From Xylocopa sonorina (lineage: Eukaryota; Arthropoda; Insecta; Hymenoptera; Apidae), in the NCBI RefSeq assembly GCF_050948175.1, contig NW_027490231.1:744001-808000 (forward strand): DNA of 64,000 bases, read 5' to 3'. The notes beneath the pieces are model-generated. The model was not told where the DNA came from. It did no database searches and worked only from the letters and a program-made list of their open reading frames with translations. The position numbers and the translations under genes were made by a program. This document shows positions 53,250 through 64,000 of the stretch, piece by piece. The stretch's first letter is position 1. Each line of letters begins with the position of its first letter.

Positions 53250-56200
53250 TCATATTATATCTTACCATGAAACATAGAAATGAGATGCGATATCGCGTTT
53301 TAAGAAGCAGTAGAAATCTATTGCTACGATACCTAGACATCTGCAGACGCTATTTCCTAGCGAGGAAGTGTCGCATTTACACTCATTTGAATCGTATACG
53401 AGGAATGCATAACACTTCGCAATGAATATTATATCTTATCAAGAAACATAGATATGAGATGCAATATCTCGTTTTAAGAAGCATTTGAACTCTATTGCTA
53501 CGATACCTAGACATCTGCAAACACTATTTCCTTGCAAGGAAGTGTCGCATTTACATTCATTTGAATCGTAGACGAGGAATGCATAACACTTCGCAATGAA
53601 TATTATATCTTACCATGAAACATAGAAATGAGATCCGATATCGAGTTTTAAGAAGCATTAGAAATCTATTGCTACGATACGTAGACATCTGCAAACGCTA
53701 TTTCCTTGCAAGGAAGTGTCACATTTACATTCATTTGAAGTGTAGACGAGGAATACATGACACTTCGCAAATCATATTATATCTTTCCATGAAACATAGA
53801 AATGAGATGCGATATCGCGTTTTATGAAGCATTAGAACTCTATTGCTACGATAGGTAGACATCTGCAAACGCTATTTCCTTGCAAGGAAGTGTCGCATTT
53901 ACATTCATATGAAGTGTAGACGAGGAATACATAACACTCCGCAAATCATATTATATCTTACCATGAAACATAGAAATGAGATGCGATATCGCGTTTTAAG
54001 AAGCATTAGAACTCTATCGCTACGATACCTAGACATCTGCAGACGCTATTTCCTGGCAAGGAAGTGTCGCATTTACATTCATTTGAATCGTAGACGAGGA
54101 ATGCATAACACTTTGCAATGAATATTATATCTTATCATGAAACATAGATATGGGATGCAATATCTCGTTTTAAGAAGCATTTGAACTCTATTGCTTCGAT
54201 ACGTAGACATCTGCAAACGCTATTTCCTTGCAAGGAAGTGCCGCATTTACATTCATTTGAAGTGTAGACGAGGAATACATAACACTTCGCAAATCATATT
54301 ATATCTTACCATGAAACATAGAAATGAGATGCGATATCAAGTTTTAAGAATCATAAGAACTCTATTGCTACGATACGTAGACATCTGCAAACACTATTTC
54401 CTTGCAAGGAAGTGTCGCATTTACATTCATTTGAATCGTAGACGAGGAATGTATAACACTTCGCAATGAATATTATATCTTACCCTGAAACATAAAAATG
54501 AGATCCGATATCGAGTTTTAAGAAGCATTAGAACTCTATCGCTACGATACCTAGACATCTGCAGACGCTATTTCCTGGCAAGGAAGTGTCGCATTTACAT
54601 TCATTTGAATCGTAGACGAGGAATGCATAACACTTTGCAATGAATATTACATCTTATCATGAAACATAGATATGGGATGCAATATCTCGTTTTAAGAAGC
54701 ATTTGAACTCTATTGCTTCGATACGTAGACATCTGCAAACGCTATTTCCTTGCACGGAAGTGTCGCATTTACATTCATTTGAAGTGTAGACGAGGAATAC
54801 ATGACACATCGCAAATCATATTATATCTTACCATGAAACATAGAAATGAAATGCGATATCGCGTTTTAAGAAGCATTAGAACTCTATTGCTACGATAGGT
54901 AGACATCTGCAAACGCTATTTCCTTGCAAGGAAGTGTCGCATTTACATTCATATGAAGCGTAGACGTGGAACACATAACACTCCGCAAATCATATTATAT
55001 CTTACCATGAAACATAGAAATGAGATGCGATATCGCGTTTTAAGAAGCATTAGAACTCTATCGCTACGATACCTAGACAACTGCAGACGCTATTTCCTGG
55101 CAAGGAAGTGTCGCATTTACTTTCATTTGAATCGTAGACGAGGAATGCATAACACTTTGCAATGAATATTATATCTTATCATGAAACATAGATATGGGAT
55201 GCAATATCTCGTTTTAAGAAGCATTTGAACTCTATTGCTTCGATACGTAGACATCTGCAAACGCTATTTCCTTGCAAGGAAGTGTCGCATTTACATTCAT
55301 TTGAATCGTAGACGAGGAATGCATAACAATTCGCAATGAATATTATATCTTATCATGAAACATAGATATGAGATGCAATATCTCGTTTTAAGAAGCATTT
55401 GAACTCTATTGCTTCGATAGGTAGACATCTGCAAACGCTATTTCCCTGCAAGGAAGTGTCGCATTTACATTCATTTGAAGTGTAGACGAGGAATACATGA
55501 CACTTCGCAAATCATATTATATCTTACCATGAAACAAAGAAATGAGATGCGATATCGCGTTTTAAGAATCATTAGAAATCTATTGCTACGATACCTAGAC
55601 ATCTCCAGACACTATTTCCTAGCAAGGAAGTGTCGCATTTACATTCATTTGAAGTGTAGACGAGGAATACATAACACTTCGCAAATCATATTATATCTTA
55701 CCATGAAACATAGAAATGAGATGCGATATCAAGTTTTAAGAATCATCAGAACTCTATTGCTACGATACGTAGACATCTGCAAACGCTATTTCCTTGCAAG
55801 GAAGTGTCGCATTTACATTCATTTGAATCGTAGACGAGGAATGCATAACACTTCGCAATGAATATTATATCATATCATGAAACATAGATATGAGATGCAA
55901 TATCCCGTTCTAAGAATCATATGTACCCTATTGCTACGATACGTAGACATCTGCAATCGCTATTTCCTTGCAAGGAAGTGTCGCATTTACATTCATTTGA
56001 AGTGCAGACGAGGAATACATAACACTTCGCAAATGATATTATATCTTACCATGAAACATGGAAATGAGATGCGATATCGCGTTTTAAGAAGCATTAGAAC
56101 TCTACTGCTACGATAGGTAGACATCTGCAAACGCTGTTTCCTTGCAAGGAAGAGTCACATTTACATTCATTTGAAGTGTAGAAGAGGAATACGTGACACT

Positions 56201-57380
56201 TCGCAAATCATATTATATCTTACCATGAAAGATAGAAATGAGACGCGATATCGCGTTTTAAGAAGCATTAGAACTCTATCGCTACGATACCTAGACATCT
56301 GCAGACGCTATTTCCTGGCAAGGAAGTGTCGCATTTACATTCATTTGAATCGTAGACGAGGAATGCATAACACTTTGCAATGAATATTATATCTTATCAT
56401 GAAACATAGATATGGGATGCAATATCTCGTTTTAAGAAGCATTTGAACTCTATTGCTTCGATACGTAGACATCTGCAAACGCTATTTGCTTGCAAGGAAG
56501 TGTCGCATTTACATTCATTTGAAGTGTAGACGAGGAATACATAACACTTCGCAAATCATATTATATCTTACCATGAATCATAGAAATGAGATTCAATATC
56601 GCTTTTAAAGAAGCATTAGAACTCTATTGCTTCGATACGTAGACATCTGCAAACGCTATTTCCTTGCAAGGAAGTGTCGCATTTACATTCATATGAAGTG
56701 TAGACGAGGAATACATAACACTTCGCAAATCATATTCTATCTTACCATGAAACATAGAAATGAGATGCGATATCAAGTTTTAAGAATCATAAGAACTCTA
56801 TTGCTACGATACGTAGACATCTGCAAACGCTATTTCCTTGCAAGGAAGTGTCGCATTTACATTCATTTGAATCGTAGACGAGGAATGCATAACACTTCGC
56901 AATGAATATTATATCATATCATGAAACATAGATATGAGATGCAATATCCCGTTCTAAGAATCATATGTACTCTATTGCTACGATACGTAGACATCTGCAA
57001 TCGCTATTTCCTTGCAAGGAAGTGTCGCATTTACATTCATTTGAAGTGTAGACGAGGAATACATAACACTTCGCAAATCATATTATATCTTACCATGAAA
57101 CATGGAAATGAGGTGCGATATCGCGTTTTAAGAAGCATTAGAACTCTACTGCTACGATAGGTAGACATCTGCAAACGCTGTTTCCTTGCAAGGAAGAGTC
57201 ACATTTACATTCATTTGAAGTGTAGAAGAGGAATACATGACACTTCGCGAATCATATTATATCTTACCATGAAAGATAGAAATGAGACGCGATATCGCGT
57301 TTTAAGAAGCATTAGAAAGCTAATGCTACGATACGTAGACATCTGCAATCGCTATTTCCTTGCAAGGAAGTGTCGCATTC
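53250..57380 (+). repeat. Block J, copy 1 (about 24 monomers, 4.1 kb)
   Basis: Longest duplicated segment in the window, matching 58,122-61,382. Offsets fall in exact monomer steps: 4,872 bp (28 units) to 54,469, then 4,524 (26), then 4,002 (23) from about 56,620. Markers are CAAGAAACATAG, CATATGAAGTGTAG, AGTGCCGCATTTAC, CATATGAAGCGTAGACGTGG, ATCATATCATGAAAC and CTAATGCTACG. Confidence 0.92.
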
Positions 57381-58121
57381 AAATTCATTTGAAGTGTAGA
57401 CGAGGAATACACAGCACTTCGCAAATCATGTTATATCTTACCATGAAACATAGAAATGAGATGCGATATCGCGTTTTAAGAATCATATGAACTCTATTGC
57501 TGCGATACGTAGACATCTGCAATCGCTATTTCCTTGCAAGGAAGTGTCGCATTTACTTTCATTTGAATCGCAGACGAGGAATGCATAACACTTCGCAATG
57601 AATATTATATCTTGTCATGAAACATAGATATGAGATGCAATATCTCGTTTTAAGAAGCATTTGAGCTCTATTGCTACGATAGGTAGACATCTGCAAATGC
57701 TATTTCCTTGCAACGAAGTGTCGCATTTACATTCATTTGAATCGTAGACGAGGAATGCATAACACTTCGCAATGAATAATATATCTTATCATGAAACATA
57801 GAAATGAGATGCAATATCTCGTTTTAAGAAGCATTTGAGCTCCATTGCTACGATACCTAGACATCTGCAAACACTATTTCCTTGCAAGGAAGTGTCGCAT
57901 TTACACTCATTTGAATCGTATACGAGGAATGCATAACACTTCGCAATGAATATTATATCTTATCATGAAACATAGATATGAGATGCAATATCTCGTTTTA
58001 AGAAGCATTTGAACTCTATTGCTACGATACCTAGACATCTGCAGACGCTATTTCCTGGCAAGGAAGTGTCTCATTTACATTCACTTGAAGTGTAGACGAG
58101 GAATACATGACACTTCGCAAA

Positions 58122-61100
58122 TCATATTATATCTTACCATGAAACATAGAAATGAGATGCGATATCGCGTTTTAAGAAGCAGTAGAAATCTATTGCTACG
58201 ATACCTAGACATCTGCAGACGCTATTTCCTAGCGAGGAAGTGTCGCATTTACACTCATTTGAATCGTATACGAGGAATGCATAACACTTCGCAATGAATA
58301 TTATATCTTATCAAGAAACATAGATATGAGATGCAATATCTCGTTTTAAGAAGCATTTGAACTCTATTGCTACGATACCTAGACATCTGCAAACACTATT
58401 TCCGTGCAAGGAAGTGTCGCATTTACATTCATTTGAATCGTAGACGAGGAATGCATAACACTTCGCAATGAATATTATATCTTACCATGAAACATAGAAA
58501 TGAGATCCGATATCGAGTTTTAAGAAGCATTAGAAATCTATTGCTACGATACGTAGACATCTGCAAACGCTATTTCCTTGCAAGGAAGTGTCACATTTAC
58601 ATTCATTTGAAGTGTAGACGAGGAATACATGACACTTCGCAAATCATATTATATCTTTCCATGAAACATAGAAATGAGATGCGATATCGCGTTTTATGAA
58701 GCATTAGAACTCTATTGCTACGATAGGTAGACATCTGCAAACGCTATTTCCTTGCAAGGAAGTGTCGCATTTACATTCATATGAAGTGTAGACGAGGAAT
58801 ACATAACACTCCGCAAATCATATTATATCTTACCATGAAACATAGAAATGAGATGCGATATCGCGTTTTAAGAAGCATTAGAACTCTATCGCTACGATAC
58901 CTAGACATCTGCAGACGCTATTTCCTGGCAAGGAAGTGTCGCATTTACATTCATTTGAATCGTAGACGAGGAATGCATAACACTTTGCAATGAATATTAT
59001 ATCTTATCATGAAACATAGATATGGGATGCAATATCTCGTTTTAAGAAGCATTTGAACTCTATTGCTTCGATACGTAGACATCTGCAAACGCTATTTCCT
59101 TGCAAGGAAGTGCCGCATTTACATTCATTTGAAGTGTAGACGAGGAATACATAACACTTCGCAAATCATATTATATCTTACCATGAAACATAGAAATGTG
59201 ATGCGATATCAAGTTTTAAGAATCATAAGAACTCTATTGCTACGATACGTAGACATCTGCAAACACTATTTCCTTGCAAGGAAGTGTCGCATTTACATTC
59301 ATTTGAATCGTAGACGAGGAATGCATAACACTTCGCAATGAATATTATATCTTACCATGAAACATAGAAATGAAATGCGATATCGCGTTTTAAGAAGCAT
59401 TAGAACTCTATTGCTACGATAGGTAGACATCTGCAAACGCTATTTCCTTGCAAGGAAGTGTCGCATTTACATTCATATGAAGCGTAGACGTGGAACACAT
59501 AACACTCCGCAAATCATATTATATCTTACCATGAAACATAGAAATGAGATGCGATATCGCGTTTTAAGAAGCATTAGAACTCTATCGCTACGATACCTAG
59601 ACAACTGCAGACGCTATTTCCTGGCAAGGAAGTGTCGCATTTACTTTCATTTGAATCGTAGACGAGGAATGCATAACACTTTGCAATGAATATTATATCT
59701 TATCATGAAACATAGATATGGGATGCAATATCTCGTTTTAAGAAGCATTTGAACTCTATTGCTTCGATACGTAGACATCTGCAAACGCTATTTCCTTGCA
59801 AGGAAGTGTCGCATTTACATTCATTTGAATCGTAGACGAGGAATGCATAACAATTCGCAATGAATATTATATCTTATCATGAAACATAGATATGAGATGC
59901 AATATCTCGTTTTAAGAAGCATTTGAACTCTATTGCTTCGATAGGTAGACATCTGCAAACGCTATTTCCCTGCAAGGAAGTGTCGCATTTACATTCATTT
60001 GAAGTGTAGACGAGGAATACATGACACTTCGCAAATCATATTATATCTTACCATGAAACAAAGAAATGAGATGCGATATCGCGTTTTAAGAATCATTAGA
60101 AATCTATTGCTACGATACCTAGACATCTCCAGACACTATTTCCTAGCAAGGAAGTGTCGCATTTACATTCATTTGAAGTGTAGACGAGGAATACATAACA
60201 CTTCGCAAATCATATTATATCTTACCATGAAACATAGAAATGAGATGCGATATCAAGTTTTAAGAATCATCAGAACTCTATTGCTACGATACGTAGACAT
60301 CTGCAAACGCTATTTCCTTGCAAGGAAGTGTCGCATTTACATTCATTTGAATCGTAGACGAGGAATGCATAACACTTCGCAATGAATATTATATCATATC
60401 ATGAAACATAGATATGAGATGCAATATCCCGTTCTAAGAATCATATGTACCCTATTGCTACGATACGTAGACATCTGCAATCGCTATTTCCTTGCAAGGA
60501 AGTGTCGCATTTACATTCATTTGAAGTGCAGACGAGGAATACATAACACTTCGCAAATGATATTATATCTTACCATGAAACATGGAAATGAGATGCGATA
60601 TCGCGTTTTAAGAAGCATTGGAACTCTATTGCTGCGATACGTAGACATCTGCAAACGCTATTTCCTTGCAAGGAAGTGTCGCATTTACATTCATATGAAG
60701 TGTAGACGAGGAATACATAACACTTCGCAAATCATATTCTATCTTACCATGAAACATAGAAATGAGATGCGATATCAAGTTTTAAGAATCATAAGAACTC
60801 TATTGCTACGATACGTAGACATCTGCAAACGCTATTTCCTTGCAAGGAAGTGTCGCATTTACATTCATTTGAATCGTAGACGAGGAATGCATAACACTTC
60901 GCAATGAATATTATATCATATCATGAAACATAGATATGAGATGCAATATCCCGTTCTAAGAATCATATGTACTCTATTGCTACGATACGTAGACATCTGC
61001 AATCGCTATTTCCTTGCAAGGAAGTGTCGCATTTACATTCATTTGAAGTGTAGACGAGGAATACATAACACTTCGCAAATCATATTATATCTTACCATGA

Positions 61101-61382
61101 AACATGGAAATGAGGTGCGATATCGCGTTTTAAGAAGCATTAGAACTCTACTGCTACGATAGGTAGACATCTGCAAACGCTGTTTCCTTGCAAGGAAGAG
61201 TCACATTTACATTCATTTGAAGTGTAGAAGAGGAATACATGACACTTCGCGAATCATATTATATCTTACCATGAAAGATAGAAATGAGACGCGATATCGC
61301 GTTTTAAGAAGCATTAGAAAGCTAATGCTACGATACGTAGACATCTGCAATCGCTATTTCCTTGCAAGGAAGTGTCGCATTT
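58122..61382 (+). repeat. Block J, copy 2 (five monomers shorter)
   Basis: Second copy of block J, nearly identical where aligned. Two units corresponding to about 54,470-54,818 and three corresponding to about 56,100-56,620 are absent. Both differences are whole monomers, so they are later losses (or gains in copy 1) by in-register exchange. Confidence 0.92.
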
Positions 61383-63559
61383 ACTTTCATTTGAATCGCA
61401 GACGAGGAATGCATAACACTTCGCAATGAATATTATATCTTTTCATGAAACATAGAAATGAGATGCAATATCTCGTTTTAAGAAGCATTTGAACTCTATT
61501 GCTACGATACCTAGACATCTGCAAACACTATTTCCTTGCAAGGAAGTGTCGCATTTACATTCATTTGAATCGTAGACGAGGAATGCATAACACTTCGCAA
61601 TGAATATTATATCATATCATGAAACATAGATATGAGATGCAATATCCCGTTCTAAGAAACATATGAACTCTATTGCTACGATATGTAGACATCTGCAATC
61701 GCTATTTCCTTGCAAGGAAGTGTCGCATTTACATTCATTTGAAGAGTAGACGAGGAATACATAACACTTCGCAAATCATATTATATCTTACCATGAAACA
61801 TGGAAATGAGATGCGATATCGCGTTTTAAGAAGCATTAGAACTCTACTGCTACGATAGGTAGACATCTGCAAACGCTGTTTCCTTGCAAGGAAGAGTCAC
61901 ATTTACATTCATTTGAAGTGTAGAAGAGGAATACATGACACTTCGCAAATCATATTATATCTTACCATGAAAGATAGAAATGAGACGCGATATCGCGTTT
62001 TATGAAGCATTAGAACTCTATCGCTACGATACCTAGACATCTCCAGACATTATTTCCTAGCAAGGAAGTGTCGCATTTACATTCATTTGAAGTGTAGACG
62101 AGGAATACATAACACTTCGCATATCATATTATATCTTACCATGAAACATAGAAATGAGATGCGATATCAAGTTTTAAGAATCATAAGAACTCTATTGCTA
62201 CGATACGTAGACATCTGCAAACGCTATTTCCTTGCAAGGAAGTGTCGCATTTACACTCATTTGAATCGTATACGAGGAATGCATAACACTTCGCAATGAA
62301 TATTATATCTTATCATGAAACAAAGATATGAGATGCAATATCTCGTTTTAAGAAGCGTTTGCACCCTATTGCTACGATACCTAGACATCTGCAGACGCTG
62401 TTTCCTAGCAAGGAAGTGTCGCATTTACATTCATTTGAAGTGTAGACGAGGAATACATGACACTTCGCAAATCATATTATATCTTACCATGAAACATAGA
62501 AATGAAATGCGATATCGCGTTTTAAGAAGCATTAGAACTCTATTGCTACGATAGGTAGACATCTGCAAACGCTATTTCCTTGCAAGGAAGTGTCACATTT
62601 GCATTCATATGAAGTGTAGACGAGGAATACATAACACTTCGCAAATCATATTATATCTTACCGTGAAACATAGAAATGAGATGCGATATCGCGTTTTAAG
62701 AATCATAAAAACTCTATTGCTACTATACGTAGATATCTGCAAACGCTATTTCCTTGCAAGGAAGTGTCGCATTTACATTCATTTGAATCGTAGACGAGGA
62801 ATGCATAACAGTTCGCAATGAATATTATATCTTATCATGAAACATAGATATGAGATGCAATATCTCGTTTTAAGAAGCATTTGAACTCTATTGCTTCGAT
62901 ACATAGACATCTGCAAACGCTATTTCCCTGCAAGGAAGTGTCGCATTTACATTCATTTGAAGTGTAGACGAGGAATACATGACACTTCGCAAATCATATT
63001 ATATCTTACCATGAAACAAAGAAATGAGATGCGATATCGCGTTTTAAGAATCATTAGAAATCTATTGCTACGATACGTAGACATCAGCAGACGCTATTTC
63101 ATTGGAAGGAAGTGTCGCATTTACATTCACTTGAATCGTATACGAGGAATGCATTACACTTCGCAATGAATATTATATCTTATCATGAAACATAGATATG
63201 AGATGCGATATCGCGTTTTATGAAGCATTACAACTCTATCGCTACGATACCTAGACATCTCCAGACACTATTTCCTAGAAAGGAAGTGTCGCATTTACAT
63301 TCATTTGAAGTGTAGACGAGGAATACATAACACTTCGCAAATCATATTATATCTTACCATGAAACATGGAAATGAGATGCGTTATCGCGTTTTAAGAAGC
63401 ATTAGAACTCTACTGCTACGATAGGTAGACATCTGCAATCGCTATTTCCTTGCAAGGAAGTGTCGCATTTACATTCATTTGAAGTGTAGACGAGGAATAC
63501 ATAACACTTCGCAAATCATGTTATATCTTACCATGAAACATAGAAATGAGATGCGATAT

Positions 63560-63900
63560 CGCGTTTTGGGAAGCATTAGAACTCCATTGCTACGATACCT
63601 AGACATCTGCAAACGCTATTTCCTTGCAAGGACGTGTCACATTTACGTTCATTTGAATCATAGACGAGGAATGCATAACACTTCGCAATGAATATTATAT
63701 CTTATCATGAAACATAAGTATGAGATGCAATATCGCGTTTTAAGAAGCGTTAGAACTCTATTGCTACGATACCTAGACATCTGCAAACGCTATTTCCTTG
63801 CAAGGACGTGTCGCATTTACGTTCATTTGAATCATAGACGAGGAATGCATAACACTTCGCAATGAATATTATATCTTATCATGAAACATATATATGAGAT
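63560..63900 (+). repeat. Two nearly identical adjacent monomers
   Basis: Units with CAAGGACGTGTC, TTTACGTTCATTTGAATCATAG and a B-type start occur twice 174 bp apart. This is a single-monomer tandem duplication private to the right edge of the window. Confidence 0.8.
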
Positions 63901-64000
63901 GCAATATCTCGTTTTAAGAAGCATTTGAACTCTATTGCTTCGATACGTAGATATTTGCAAACGCTATTTCTTTGCAAGGAAGTGTCGCATTTACATTCAT

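Larger units (their letters stand above)
29836..64000 (+). repeat. 174-bp satellite array, right part (about 196 monomers)
   Basis: The same satellite resumes in the same orientation directly after the inserted element and continues past the right edge. Variants differ from the left part and are regionally clustered: AGCAGCAGAAATC at about 36.6-45.8 kb, CCAGGAAGCGTCGC at about 43.1-47 kb, CACTCATTTGAATCGTATACG at about 43.8-62 kb, and GATATCAAGTTTTAAG at about 49.8-62.2 kb. Type B monomers are sparse at about 36-43 kb and make up roughly a third of units beyond 49 kb. Nothing other than satellite is visible in these 34 kb. Confidence 0.97.

Noticed and set aside
1..64000. More than a hundred open frames of 60-400 codons on the + strand as protein genes
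   Set aside because: They are the satellite read in its one open frame (174 = 3 x 58). They start and stop wherever a variant creates ATG, TGA or a frameshift, have no distinct ends, and resemble no family I know.
1..64000. CENP-B box in the monomer
   Set aside because: Checked TTCG-containing sites (CTTCGCAAATC, CTTCGCAATGAA, GCTTCGATACG) against the NTTCGNNNNANNCGGGN core; none has the CGGG half.
1..64000. Hammerhead ribozyme, as found in some satellites
   Set aside because: No conserved CTGANGA with a downstream GAAA and stem partners in the monomer.
1..64000. CRISPR array or prokaryotic origin
   Set aside because: The repeats have no alternating unique spacers; the whole 174-bp unit repeats. 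An LTR with a TATA box and AATAAA signals points to a eukaryote.
1..64000. Telomeric repeats (TTAGG or TTAGGG)
   Set aside because: Only isolated TTAGG words from single-base variants (such as GTTTTAGGAAGC); no tandem run.

Overview
This window is almost entirely one eukaryotic satellite DNA array. A monomer of about 174 bp is repeated head to tail on the + strand roughly 358 times (about 162 copies left of a single insertion, about 196 to its right), with no inverted copies and no gaps. I see no protein-coding gene, rRNA, tRNA or CRISPR array. The 174-bp period equals 58 codons, so one + strand frame stays open through many consecutive monomers and gives long open frames with a 58-residue periodic, Lys/Arg-rich translation. 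I read these as artefacts of the period, not as genes. Period, length and organisation fit a (peri)centromeric or subtelomeric satellite of an animal. The insertion resembles LTRs of insect retrotransposons, so an arthropod (perhaps a hymenopteran) is my best guess, at low confidence.

Layout: 1-28,227 is the left array. 28,228-29,835 is a 1,608-bp insertion with TG...CA ends and a perfect 4-bp target duplication (TACG), read as a solo LTR. It carries a TATA box, two AATAAA signals and two internal minisatellites (27 bp x 3 and 30 bp x about 10). 29,836-64,000 is the right array.

Within the array there are two main monomer types. Type A reads TCGCAAATCAT...GCGATATCGCG. Type B reads TCGCAATGAAT...GCAATATCTCG and has two in-frame stops. 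Chimeric B/A monomers also occur. Each clean type A monomer holds three short dyad symmetries inside about 80 bp (GCGATATCGC, CTACGATACGTAG, TTCCTTGCAAGGAA). Type B replaces the first by a different dyad at nearly the same place.

The array grew by repeated block duplication. Many 2- to 28-monomer segments recur at offsets that are whole multiples of 174 bp. Clear cases are 1-2,255 with 5,915-7,995; the back-to-back 11-mer at 30,580-34,409; the back-to-back 12-mer at 35,930-39,957; 42,532-44,560 with 46,011-48,212; and 53,250-57,380 with 58,122-61,382. Diagnostic variants are confined to neighbourhoods, which indicates local homogenisation rather than one regular higher-order repeat. Block boundaries and copy numbers were estimated by eye and may be off by up to one monomer.
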